The notes: generated by a model not told the origin, from the sequence alone. DNA of 14,401 nt from Ponticaulis sp. (GCA_002699325.1 PABS01000098.1:13266-27666); one strand, 5' to 3'. Positions 6,297 to 12,780 are shown, counted from the first letter of the stretch. Numbers and translations are program-made.

Positions 6297-6320
6297 TGTG
6301 GATTACTCGGTTTCTCCACA
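6297..6320. promoter_or_regulatory. Pair of inverted DnaA-box-like sequences before gcrA
   Basis: TGTGGATTA (6297-6305; TAATCCACA on the minus strand) and TTCTCCACA (6312-6320) each match the DnaA box TTATCCACA at 8 of 9 positions and face each other as TGTGGA-N12-TCCACA. In Caulobacter crescentus DnaA is reported to activate gcrA transcription, so boxes here would fit. Binding is not shown by sequence alone. Confidence 0.35.
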
Positions 6321-6371
6321 ACTCAGCATATTGTGTCCCTTGGCTCGTTGGATACGATATATGGGTAGGAT

Positions 6372-6385
6372 GATCGTTAACGATC
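6372..6385. promoter_or_regulatory. 14-bp perfect palindrome with CtrA-like half-sites before gcrA
   Basis: GATCGTTAACGATC is a perfect palindrome about 50 bases before the gcrA start. Each arm reads TTAACGAT, one base from the CtrA half-site TTAACCAT, and another TTAACC lies at 6408-6413. CtrA represses gcrA in Caulobacter. No canonical TTAA-N7-TTAA site is present. The rest of the 6168-6438 gap is A/T-rich towards gcrA and has no convincing gene. Confidence 0.35.
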
Positions 6386-6426
6386 GCTTACTTAAACAAT
6401 ATATAGATTAACCGAACTGAGATTTC

Positions 6427-6432
6427 AGGAGG
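6427..6432 (+). promoter_or_regulatory. Shine-Dalgarno that decides the gcrA start
   Basis: AGGAGG at 6427-6432 lies six bases before the ATG at 6439 but only three before the ATG at 6436. The normal spacing and the usual GcrA N-terminus MSWTDERV both favour 6439. Confidence 0.7.
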
Positions 6433-6438
6433 CGGATG

Positions 6439-6963
6439 ATGAGTTGGACTGATGAGCGCGTAGAGCAGCTCAAGAAACTCTGGACGGAGGGCCATAGCGC
6501 CAGCCAGATTGCAACCCAGCTCGGCGGGGTCACACGCAATGCAGTGATTGGTAAAGTGCACCGGCTTGGATTGTCAGGTCGTGCGACGCCGTCACGTCCG
6601 GTTAAACGCCCACCTCGTCTGGCCCGGCCAAAGCCAGCGCCACAACGTGTTGTGCACAAGGCGCCAGAAGAGCAAACAGCCGCGCCTCAGCAGCCAAGCA
6701 GCCTGCCAGCCGTGGCCCGCGCCCCAGAGCCGCTTGAACCAGCCAAACTGGCCAATGGCGACTTCGCAAGCGTGCTCAATATCCGTGAGACCATGTGCAA
6801 ATGGCCAATCGGCGATCCGATGGACAAGGACTTCGCTTTCTGCGGTCGCGCTGCATCCGGCGGTCCATACTGCGCCGAGCATGCAAAAGTTGCGTTCCAG
6901 CCGAAAAAGCAACGTACACGCCGCGAAGACCAGCCGCAGACATGGCGTCGCGCCGCCGGCTGA
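6439..6963 (+). CDS. gcrA: Cell-cycle regulator GcrA
   Basis: The 174-residue product begins MSWTDERVEQLKKLWTEGHS and continues ASQIATQLGGVTRNAVIGKVHRLGL, the helix-turn-helix-like GcrA DNA-binding domain at residues 1-45. A basic Pro/Ala-rich linker at about 48-105 leads to a conserved C-terminal domain with Cys120, Cys135, Cys145 and His148 in CKWPIGDP, FCGR and PYCAEH. That domain contacts sigma-70 domain 2 in Caulobacter, where GcrA activates or represses promoters, many with CcrM-methylated GANTC sites. It would therefore couple transcription to replication and cell-cycle stage. The length is normal. The gene stands alone: the ABC permease is divergent, and a strong terminator follows 25 bases after the stop. 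Upstream DnaA-like and CtrA-like sequences suggest cell-cycle control. Identification is secure. Confidence 0.96.
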   Translation: MSWTDERVEQLKKLWTEGHSASQIATQLGGVTRNAVIGKVHRLGLSGRATPSRPVKRPPRLARPKPAPQRVVHKAPEEQTAAPQQPSSLPAVARAPEPLEPAKLANGDFASVLNIRETMCKWPIGDPMDKDFAFCGRAASGGPYCAEHAKVAFQPKKQRTRREDQPQTWRRAAG

Positions 6964-6987
6964 TCGATCGTCAGGTCTCGAAAATAG

Positions 6988-7025
6988 AAAAAGCCGCTCT
7001 GGGTGACCTGAGCGGCTTTTTCTTT
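6988..7025. terminator. Bidirectional Rho-independent terminator between gcrA and the entericidin-like gene
   Basis: GCCGCTC (6993-6999) and GAGCGGC (7010-7016) form a 7-bp G/C stem with a 10-base loop. It is flanked by AAAAA on the left and TTTTTCTTT on the right, so the A-T pairs lengthen the stem and a T-tract exists on both strands. It can end gcrA transcription (+) and that of the convergent gene at 7044-7172 (-). Confidence 0.93.
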
Positions 7026-7043
7026 GGAATAATGTGGCCGGAA

Positions 7044-7172
7044 TTAGTCGGCAGCTTCTTCCATGGCTTCGCCGACGCTTTCAATGTCGCGGCCAACGCC
7101 CTTAACTGTATTGCACGCACTGACGGTCAGCACGAGAGAAACGGCGAGAGCAAGACTGAACCAATTTTTCAT
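7044..7172 (-). CDS. Entericidin-like small lipoprotein
   Basis: The 42-residue product reads MKNWFSLALAVSLVLTVSAC followed by NTVKGVGRDIESVGEAMEEAAD. It has a lipoprotein signal peptide with lipobox VSAC and lipidated Cys20, then the short NTVKGVGxDIxxxGEAxxxAA pattern of the entericidin EcnA/EcnB family. In E. coli EcnB is described as a bacteriolytic lipoprotein countered by EcnA and induced in stationary phase; in alphaproteobacteria the role is largely untested, and only one such gene is visible here. The ATG at 7172 has GGAG six bases upstream, which marks it as the true start. The gene follows DUF1178 on the same strand after 73 bases, with its own candidate promoter. Confidence 0.88.
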   Translation of the reverse strand: MKNWFSLALAVSLVLTVSACNTVKGVGRDIESVGEAMEEAAD

Positions 7173-7203
7173 AAGTATCTCCGCAAGGCAGAATGCTGGA
7201 CCT

Positions 7204-7231
7204 ATTGTGCCTGAACCCCAAAATCTGACAA
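7204..7231 (-). promoter_or_regulatory. Candidate sigma-70 promoter of the entericidin-like gene
   Basis: On the minus strand TTGTCA (7231-7226, 5 of 6 to TTGACA) and CACAAT (7209-7204, 4 of 6 to TATAAT) are separated by 16 bases, putting the start site near 7197, about 25 bases before the ATG at 7172. This gives the small lipoprotein gene a promoter independent of the comF-grxC operon. Confidence 0.35.
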
Positions 7232-7245
7232 CTGAATTCGATGAT

Positions 7246-7698
7246 CTAGTTGAGCTTTTTCTGATCCACAGGTTTCGGCGGAGCGAAAGGCTCGGGCAAA
7301 GGCAGAGCCGGAACACCGTCTTCGATCAGTGATTTGGCCTCGGCGAGCGTTGTCTCACCCCATACAGGCTTGGCATCCGCCTCACCGTCATGCATAGCGC
7401 GAGCCCGCGTGGCGAAATCCTTACCGACATATTCGTGCGTGGACGCGATATGATCGCGAACTTTTTTCATCATGGCTGCCAGTTTTGGATCGGGGTTTAC
7501 GGCCGGCACACTCTGACTCTCACGCTTCTTCGTGCCCGACACAGCGGGTGCCATGATCTGCTTCTGAATGTCAGAACCACCGCATTCAGGGCAGGTGATA
7601 AGTCCACGGTCATTCTGTTCGTCAAATGCGTCCGAATTGGAGAACCAGGCTTCAAACGGCGACTGGCAGGTTTTGCAGGCGAGCGCATACTTCACCAT
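7246..7698 (-). CDS. DUF1178 family zinc-ribbon-like protein
   Basis: The 150-residue product belongs to the DUF1178 family, common in alpha- and betaproteobacteria and of unknown function. The N-terminus MVKYALACKTCQSPFEAWFS is typical. Cys8-Cys11 and Cys36-Cys39 (CPEC) form a predicted zinc ribbon. The middle includes AAMMKKVRDHIASTHEYVG and FATRARAMHDGE, and the conserved GETTLAEAKSLIEDGVP segment follows before a Pro-rich end. It begins five bases after the grxC stop codon, so it is surely cotranscribed with grxC and comF. Linkage of DUF1178 to a glutaredoxin gene is something I recall as recurrent in alphaproteobacteria, which may hint at redox or metal handling; this is inference. No strong Shine-Dalgarno is seen, consistent with translational coupling. 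Confidence 0.87.
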   Translation of the reverse strand: MVKYALACKTCQSPFEAWFSNSDAFDEQNDRGLITCPECGGSDIQKQIMAPAVSGTKKRESQSVPAVNPDPKLAAMMKKVRDHIASTHEYVGKDFATRARAMHDGEADAKPVWGETTLAEAKSLIEDGVPALPLPEPFAPPKPVDQKKLN

Positions 7699-7703
7699 GA
7701 GTG

Positions 7704-7970
7704 TCAGTCCGTGCTCATCGCCAGGAGCTGGTCGAGCTTACCGGCATTCTCCAGCGCGAACATCTCGTCACAGCCGCCAATATGATCATCATTGATGAAG
7801 ATCTGAGGATAGGTGCTGCCACCATTTGCGCGCTGGATCATTTCGCGACGTTTATCAGGATCCATACCCGCATCGATTTGATCATAGCTGACACCCTTAC
7901 GGTCCAGCAGGCTGATCGCCCGGACGCAAAAGGGGCAGAATTCGCGCGTATAAATTTCGACTTTGGCCAT
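7704..7970 (-). CDS. grxC: Glutaredoxin 3
   Basis: The 88-residue product is a class-I dithiol glutaredoxin, a cytoplasmic protein that reduces disulfides and glutathione mixed disulfides at the expense of glutathione. The active site is CPFC at residues 12-15 (CPYC in E. coli GrxC). The cis-Pro loop is TYPQIFI at 53-59, and the glutathione-binding GGCDE is at 65-69. The start MAKVEIYTREFCPFC matches GrxC proteins closely. An upstream in-frame ATG at 8033 would add 21 residues but would lie inside comF and break the family length, so 7970 is preferred; GGAG is 11 bases before it. The gene lies 25 bases after comF and five before DUF1178, forming an operon. Confidence 0.93.
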   Translation of the reverse strand: MAKVEIYTREFCPFCVRAISLLDRKGVSYDQIDAGMDPDKRREMIQRANGGSTYPQIFINDDHIGGCDEMFALENAGKLDQLLAMSTD

Positions 7971-7995
7971 CGTGCAAATTTCTCCAGTAACCGGA

Positions 7996-8772
7996 TCATA
8001 TAAGAGGATTTCGCGGAGCGACAACGCGCGCAAGCGTCACCACATCAATATTGGCCGGTCTGGCCTTTTGAATGGCACGCGCACAAGCGTTCAGTGTCGA
8101 TCCGGTGGTGTAAACATCATCTATGATGACAACGCGCAGGTCAGCAAGTCGTTCACGCCCGCGTCTGGTCAGGGCAAACGCGCCTGCCACATTCTGACGA
8201 CGCTGCCGCGCGCTGAAACGCCCCTGACTGGGTGAGGCTTTGACACGTTTCAGATAACCATGCTGAACAGGCGCGCCAGAAAGCCTGGACACCGCATCAG
8301 CGAGCCAACCCGCCTGATTGAACCCCCGCCCCGCCAGACGGCGATAGTGAACTGGCACCGGGATGAGCACGTCACAGGTATCGATCAGCTCACGTCCGGC
8401 ATCCATCATATGATGAGCAAATACAGACAGCCCGTTCCGCTGCCCGCCCCGCTTCAGTGCCAGTATCAAACTGCTGGAAATGTCATCATAGGCGAACGGA
8501 GCACGCGCTCTTTGCCAGAGCGGCGGATCAGCACTGCACGCACCGCAGATTTGTCCCTCATCTTCCATCCGGTCAAATGGCAATCCGCATTGATCGCATA
8601 GCGGTGAGGTAATGAAGTCGAGCTGATTAAAATCGCGCGTGGAAAATCGGGCATTCCCATGCAGCGGATCAGACGTGACCAGCGACTGACCCGGCAATAG
8701 CCAGCCAAAGATCTCCCGCAATTGTTCACGATCCACACCTGCGATCTTGGCTCCAGCCCTGACACGCGCCAT
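7996..8772 (-). CDS. comF: ComF family phosphoribosyltransferase-like protein
   Basis: The 258-residue product has the ComF architecture: an N-terminal zinc-binding region and a C-terminal type-I phosphoribosyltransferase domain with the PRPP loop VVIIDDVYTTGST at 214-226, preceded by LIPVPVHYRRLAGRGFNQA. ComF is needed for DNA uptake in several transformable bacteria and assists recombination of single-stranded DNA; the homologue is also widespread in non-competent species. The usual first Cys pair (LPPxCxxCG) is replaced by LLPGQSLVTSD at 26-35, leaving only Cys59-Cys62 and Cys76-Cys79, enough for one zinc. Starts at 8772 and 8784 are both in frame; AGGGG precedes each. I prefer 8772 because 8784 overlaps the divergent methyltransferase start. 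grxC follows after 25 bases. Confidence 0.88.
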   Translation of the reverse strand: MARVRAGAKIAGVDREQLREIFGWLLPGQSLVTSDPLHGNARFSTRDFNQLDFITSPLCDQCGLPFDRMEDEGQICGACSADPPLWQRARAPFAYDDISSSLILALKRGGQRNGLSVFAHHMMDAGRELIDTCDVLIPVPVHYRRLAGRGFNQAGWLADAVSRLSGAPVQHGYLKRVKASPSQGRFSARQRRQNVAGAFALTRRGRERLADLRVVIIDDVYTTGSTLNACARAIQKARPANIDVVTLARVVAPRNPLI

Positions 8773-8782
8773 ATGACCCCTC

Positions 8783-9724
8783 ATGATGTCCCCTGCCTCA
8801 CCTGAAGTCTTTGATCGTCAACAGGTTCGCCGCCGTCGTGGCCGCGCCACCACTTCATATCAGGACGCCGAATTCATCAAGTTGCGCGTGATTGAAGACA
8901 TTGAAGACCGGCTGCTGGCAACGGCGCGAAAATTCTCCCGCGCGCTTGTCCTGGGCGGTTACAATCCGGCTCTGGCAGAACGCATTCAACCCTATTGTGA
9001 TACGCTGATCGAAACCGATTTTTCCCCGGCACGCCTTGCCCGCGACCGAAAACCAAAGCTGGTCGCCGACGAAGAATGGCTGCCATTCAAGGAAAACAGC
9101 TTCGATCTGATCCTCTCGCCGCTTTCTCTGCACTGGGTGAACGATCTGCCCGGCACGCTTATCCAGATCAATCGCTGCCTTAAGCCGGATGGCTATTTTG
9201 TTGGCGTCATGCCTGGCGGGGCCAGCCTGAATGAGCTGCGTCAGTCACTTTTGCGGGCTGAAGACGAATTGACCGGCGGAGCGGAGATGCGCGTCTCCCC
9301 CTTCGCAGATGCCCTCGATATGTCAGGACTTCTGCAACGGGCCGGGTTTGCACTTCCCGTCAGTGACCGAGATCGGCTGACCGTTCGTTACGCCAACATG
9401 TTTGATCTCTTGCGAGACTTGCAGGCAGCGGGGGAAACCTATGCGCCGCACCAGACGGCTCGAAAAGGACTGAGCCGACGCATACTCATGCGGGCCGCAG
9501 AGATTTACGCAGAAGACTTTTCTGATCCAGACGGACGCATTCGCGTAACCTTGGAGCTTGTGTGGATGACAGGCTGGTCACCGCACGCCTCTCAGCCAAA
9601 GCCTAAACGGCCAGGTAGCGCAAAAGCCAGTCTGGCTGAAGCGGTTGGCGCGAGCGAAAAGTCTGCTGGTGAGAAAACGGGTCTTGCGGCCGGTCGACCA
9701 TCCGGCCCCAAATACCGACGATAA
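8783..9724 (+). CDS. NDUFAF5-type SAM-dependent methyltransferase-fold protein
   Basis: The 313-residue product resembles human NDUFAF5 closely in several blocks: VFDRQQVRRRRGRA at residues 9-22, LSLHWVNDLPG at 114-124, RCLKPDGYFVGVM at 131-143, then GGASLNELRQSLLRAE and VSPFADALDMSGLLQRAGF. NDUFAF5 hydroxylates an arginine of the NDUFS7 subunit during assembly of respiratory complex I; bacterial homologues are widespread in alphaproteobacteria, and their role is inferred. The SAM motif I is degenerate (LVLGGYNPAL in place of a GxGxG loop), which is usual in this family. The C-terminal 40 residues are a low-complexity Lys/Ala/Gly-rich tail. ATGs at 8783 and 8786 are possible, with no clear Shine-Dalgarno, so the mRNA may be leaderless. 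Its start abuts the divergent comF start. BioC-like function is a less likely alternative. Confidence 0.88.
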   Translation: MMSPASPEVFDRQQVRRRRGRATTSYQDAEFIKLRVIEDIEDRLLATARKFSRALVLGGYNPALAERIQPYCDTLIETDFSPARLARDRKPKLVADEEWLPFKENSFDLILSPLSLHWVNDLPGTLIQINRCLKPDGYFVGVMPGGASLNELRQSLLRAEDELTGGAEMRVSPFADALDMSGLLQRAGFALPVSDRDRLTVRYANMFDLLRDLQAAGETYAPHQTARKGLSRRILMRAAEIYAEDFSDPDGRIRVTLELVWMTGWSPHASQPKPKRPGSAKASLAEAVGASEKSAGEKTGLAAGRPSGPKYRR

Positions 9725-9732
9725 ATACGCGA

Positions 9733-9921
9733 TCAGCCGCCTGCCGCAGCATCCCATTGGGAATCCAGATCATTATACATGGCTTTGCTGGAGTTCCCGA
9801 CAGCTGTTACCGCAACAATCAGCCCAATAACGATGAGCACCGCAATCAGACCGTATTCGATCGCAGTCGCGCCGCTTTGGTCAGCTTTGAAATCGCGCAG
9901 GCATTTAAGCAAGTGTCTCAT
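9733..9921 (-). CDS. Flp-type IVb pilin
   Basis: The 62-residue product is a small type-IVb prepilin of the Flp family. A short basic leader MRHLLKCLRDFKADQSG ends at Gly17. It is followed by the prepilin peptidase motif ATAIEYGLIAVLI, with Glu22 at position +5 of the mature protein, and a long hydrophobic helix. Flp pilins are cleaved by the TadV/CpaA peptidase and assembled by the Tad machinery into adhesive pili. No tad or cpa gene is present in the window, so the rest of the apparatus must lie elsewhere. The start ATG overlaps the mutT stop as ATGA, and the likely ribosome binding site (AAAGGGCGGA) is inside mutT. The gene ends eight bases from the convergent methyltransferase stop. Confidence 0.9.
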   Translation of the reverse strand: MRHLLKCLRDFKADQSGATAIEYGLIAVLIVIGLIVAVTAVGNSSKAMYNDLDSQWDAAAGG

Positions 9922-10343
9922 GCAAATCCGCCCTTTCCGGCATAGTCGCGAATAAAACTGAAAAGCGGAATATCGGCCTCTGGCGCATCCAGCTCCATCA
10001 ATTCAGAGGGAGAAACAAACTTCAAATTCTGCCCCTCCTGGGAGGTCGGCTCGCCGCGCCAGTCGCGCGTCAGAAACACGGGCATCACCAGATGAAACGA
10101 CTCATAGGCGTGGGACGCGAAGTTGAGCGGCGTCAGGGAAGATGGATAAATGTCCACGGCCAGTTCCTCCCTCAGCTCACGGACCAGAGCTTCTTCTGGT
10201 GTCTCGCCTGCTTCAATCTTGCCGCCCGGTAACTCCCAAAGCCCCGCCATGGATTTGCCTTCTGGCCTCTGCGCGACAAGCAAGTGCCCGTCAGCGCGCA
10301 TGAGTATCCCGGCGGCGACATAAAGGATTTTCCGGTCAGTCAT
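9918..10343 (-). CDS. mutT: Nudix hydrolase, MutT-type 8-oxo-dGTP diphosphatase
   Basis: The 141-residue product has a Nudix box at residues 41-63: Gly41, five residues, Glu47, seven residues, Arg55-Glu56-Leu57, then Glu59-Glu60. The Gly usually near the end of the box is Ala62, a common variation. The preceding MAGLWELPGGK and the N-terminal VAAGILMRADGHLLVAQRPEGK are characteristic of MutT. The enzyme hydrolyses 8-oxo-dGTP to the monophosphate, preventing A-to-C transversions. The length is right. The gene lies 41 bases after argJ, in the order parvulin-argJ-mutT that recurs beside secA in alphaproteobacteria as I recall it. No clear Shine-Dalgarno precedes the ATG. Some relatives hydrolyse other nucleotides, so substrate is inferred. 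Confidence 0.9.
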   Translation of the reverse strand: MTDRKILYVAAGILMRADGHLLVAQRPEGKSMAGLWELPGGKIEAGETPEEALVRELREELAVDIYPSSLTPLNFASHAYESFHLVMPVFLTRDWRGEPTSQEGQNLKFVSPSELMELDAPEADIPLFSFIRDYAGKGGFA

Positions 10344-10384
10344 AATGTATCAGATGCGGATGAAGGAGTTTTAAGGGCGTGAGT

Positions 10385-11620
10385 TTAAGTTCGGTAAGCC
10401 CCGTTAATTTCGACGTAACCATGGGTCAGATCGCAGGTCCAGACCGTCGCAGATGAACCGCCGACCGCGACATCCACCACAATGCGGATTTCCTGACCGG
10501 AGACAGCTCTGGTGGCTTCCGCTTCATCATAGCTCGCCGCGCGCTGGCCGGATTCGGCAACCAGAACATCGCCGATATGGATGGTCATGTGATCGCGATT
10601 GACCGGTTCCAGCGATTTGCCGACAGCCATAACAATCCGCCCCCAATTCGCATCGCTGGCGGCGAGCGCTGTTTTCACCAGAGGTGAGTTGGCAATCGAA
10701 CAGGCAATGGTCTTGGCAGAGCCGTCATTCAGCGCGCCTTTCACTTCGATCTCGATGAACTTGCTGGCGCCTTCCCCATCGCGAACAATCTGATGCGCGA
10801 GGTCCATAAACACCTCGCCAATGGCCGCGGAAATATCGTCAAAGCCAGCATCCAGCTCATCCTCGGTCAGCTCGACGCCACCAGTTGCGAACAGCTGAAC
10901 GGTATCACTGGTCGAGGTATCTCCATCCACGGTGATATTGTTGAAACTGGCATTGGTGTGCTGGTTGGTCAGCCATTGGCAGTTCTGGGGTGTAAGCGGC
11001 GCGTCGGTAAAAATATAGGCCAGCATCGTCGCCATATTCGGCGCGATCATGCCTGACCCTTTTGCGATACCCGCTACAGAGATCGTCTTGCCACCGACCT
11101 TCACCGTACGGCCTGCCCCTTTCGGGAAGGTGTCTGTTGTCATGAAGGAAGAGGCGAGTGTCAGCCAGTCAAAGTCAGATGACAGACGCTCCCAGACATC
11201 TGGCAGCACATCGGCGATCAGGCCCGGCGTCACCGGCACACCTACCACGCCCGTCGCGCCCAGATAGCACTCATGCCGCGGTGCACCGGAAAGCTGCTCA
11301 TAAGAGTCGAGCGTCGCGTTGTTCTTGGCGATGCCTTTTTCAAACGTGAAGGCGTTGGAATTGCCGGCATTCACGATCAGGGCCTGTGCTTTGCCCTCAG
11401 ACGCCTCAAGCGCTTCACGGCACCAGTCAATGTCACAGGACCGCGTCAGCGAGCGCGTGAACGCTCCACCGCAGGATGCGCCGTGCGGAAAACGCACCAC
11501 CATCAGATCGTCGCGAGAGGTTTTGTACATGCCCAGAGAATGCGTTGCGACCTGCATACCCTTCACATGCGGAAGCTCTGGAAAGCTTTCCGGCGCGAGC
11601 GGAGACCGGGTCAGTTTCAT
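10385..11620 (-). CDS. argJ: Glutamate N-acetyltransferase / ornithine acetyltransferase
   Basis: The 411-residue product is ArgJ, which transfers the acetyl group from N-acetylornithine to glutamate in the cyclic arginine pathway; bifunctional forms also use acetyl-CoA. The precursor cleaves itself into alpha and beta chains at the Ala-Thr bond of AKGSGMIAPNMATML, and Thr198 becomes the N-terminal nucleophile. This motif is intact. Other conserved parts are ALIVNAGNSNAFT at 80-92, CYLGATGVVGVPV at 118-130, FMTTDTFPK at 159-167 and NNITVDGDTSTSDT. The C-terminal VWTCDLTHGYVEINGAYRT is typical. The ATG overlaps the stop codon of the parvulin gene as ATGA, indicating translational coupling. Whether this copy is mono- or bifunctional cannot be read from sequence, but argD nearby confirms an arginine pathway. 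Confidence 0.96.
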   Translation of the reverse strand: MKLTRSPLAPESFPELPHVKGMQVATHSLGMYKTSRDDLMVVRFPHGASCGGAFTRSLTRSCDIDWCREALEASEGKAQALIVNAGNSNAFTFEKGIAKNNATLDSYEQLSGAPRHECYLGATGVVGVPVTPGLIADVLPDVWERLSSDFDWLTLASSFMTTDTFPKGAGRTVKVGGKTISVAGIAKGSGMIAPNMATMLAYIFTDAPLTPQNCQWLTNQHTNASFNNITVDGDTSTSDTVQLFATGGVELTEDELDAGFDDISAAIGEVFMDLAHQIVRDGEGASKFIEIEVKGALNDGSAKTIACSIANSPLVKTALAASDANWGRIVMAVGKSLEPVNRDHMTIHIGDVLVAESGQRAASYDEAEATRAVSGQEIRIVVDVAVGGSSATVWTCDLTHGYVEINGAYRT

Positions 11621-12684
11621 TGCTCTTCACCCTCATCTGTCGGTGCGCCGTTCTCAAGCGTTTCAATCATCGGCTCGCGATCACCGGCTGTTTCTGGCGT
11701 AATGATCGTTGAACCATCATCTTCGATCGCCTCAGCATCTCCGGCTATCGAGTCTTGCCCCATCTCTGCGTCATTTTCTTCAGCCAACTCCAGATCAAGC
11801 ACCTCGGCAGTGTCCTCGGGTACAACAACCTCCAAAGGTTCATCGCCGGTAATGGTCTGAATGTCGGCGCGCGTTCTGAGCCGCGTCAGCACTTTGCTGA
11901 TTTCATTCAGCGTCAGAAACTGAACGATTTTGGGCCGCGTTTCATCAAATGTAGGCGGGCGCTCGGTGCGCCGGTCTTCAACCTTGATGATATGCCAGCC
12001 AAGCTCGGTGCGGAAAGGTTGAGAGATCGCACCGACTGCCGTGCGGTTGATCACGCTTGGCAAGGGCTCAGCGAATTCTTCCGGAAGCACATAGCCGAGA
12101 AGGCCGCCTTCAGCATTCGTGCTGCGATCAATGGAATGGGCAAATGCGAGCTCAGCAAACTCTGCCCCACCCCGCAGTTCATCATAGAGCTCATTGGCCA
12201 CATCCTGCGAGTCGACCACGATGTGGCGAACGAGAACCTCTTCACCAAGCTGCTGAAGCGCGGTCTGCGCCTCATACATTTCCAGAATGGCGGCTTCGTC
12301 CACTTCTTCTGCGACCAGGTTTTCGACAAGAATATTTCCAAGAATGCGTTCACGGGCGGCCTGAAGCCGGTGGATGGCATTCTCATCTGTATTGAGATCA
12401 CGTCGGATCGCTTCCTGAGCGAGCAGTTTCTGATCAATCAATTGCTGAAGAATTTCGTCGAACACCGGGTCATCGACGTCCAGTTCCTGGCCGGGGTCGA
12501 TTTTGCCCTGCGCCGCCGCCTCCAGCTCCACTTCTGAAGCCCGAATTGTCTCGCCATTGACGACTGCTGCAATGGTGGAATCGACGCGAATTGGGACCAC
12601 TGTCGTTTCCGGAGCCGGGTCCTCACAGGCGCCCAGAGCCATGACGAGACCAGTTATCAGCACGGATGCGAAGCGTCTTTGCAT
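11617..12684 (-). CDS. Parvulin-type peptidyl-prolyl isomerase lipoprotein (SurA/PpiD-like)
   Basis: The 355-residue product starts MQRRFASVLITGLVMALGAC, a lipoprotein signal peptide with lipobox LGAC and lipidated Cys20. A SurA-like N-terminal region (VVNGETIRASEVE, then ILQQLIDQKLLAQEAIRR) spans about 38-140. A single PpiC/rotamase domain is at about 149-238 (EEVLVRHIVV, AEFAELAFAHS, EGGLLGYVLPEEFAEPL, TELGWHIIKVEDRR). The last 75 residues are acidic and low in complexity. The protein should be anchored to the membrane facing the periplasm and help outer-membrane or secreted proteins fold. An upstream TTG at 12729 keeps the frame open but would bury the signal peptide, so 12684 is chosen, despite a weak Shine-Dalgarno. 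It is divergent from secA and overlaps argJ by ATGA. Confidence 0.92.
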   Translation of the reverse strand: MQRRFASVLITGLVMALGACEDPAPETTVVPIRVDSTIAAVVNGETIRASEVELEAAAQGKIDPGQELDVDDPVFDEILQQLIDQKLLAQEAIRRDLNTDENAIHRLQAARERILGNILVENLVAEEVDEAAILEMYEAQTALQQLGEEVLVRHIVVDSQDVANELYDELRGGAEFAELAFAHSIDRSTNAEGGLLGYVLPEEFAEPLPSVINRTAVGAISQPFRTELGWHIIKVEDRRTERPPTFDETRPKIVQFLTLNEISKVLTRLRTRADIQTITGDEPLEVVVPEDTAEVLDLELAEENDAEMGQDSIAGDAEAIEDDGSTIITPETAGDREPMIETLENGAPTDEGEEQ

Positions 12685-12718
12685 TCTGTACACGTCTTTC
12701 TGCTTTGCAGGTGTTAGA

Positions 12719-12747
12719 TTGACACCCAATAACAGGCTTCTTAAGTC
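12719..12747 (+). promoter_or_regulatory. Possible secA promoter
   Basis: A perfect -35 hexamer TTGACA lies at 12719-12724; 17 bases on, TAAGTC (12742-12747) is only a weak -10, though alphaproteobacterial -10 boxes are often poor. This would leave a leader of about 95 bases before the secA ATG. Confidence 0.25.
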
Positions 12748-12780
12748 AGTGCGATTGGGGGGTCGAGGTCAATTCACATC

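Noticed and set aside
6188-6373. 61-codon frame in the gcrA upstream region
   Set aside because: No ribosome binding site, composition unlike the neighbours, and it overlaps the candidate regulatory sequences.
7970-8033. Extended start of grxC adding 21 residues
   Set aside because: The extension overlaps the end of comF and is not found in glutaredoxin 3 proteins, which start at the MAKVEIYT-type sequence.
11755-12537. Open frame of 260 codons on the + strand opposite the parvulin gene
   Set aside because: It lies wholly antisense to a gene with clear SurA/PpiC motifs and a lipobox; its translation has no recognisable domain and is a by-product of codon bias.
12684-12729. Extended TTG start of the parvulin gene
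   Set aside because: It would place 15 residues before a good lipoprotein signal peptide and uses a rare start codon.
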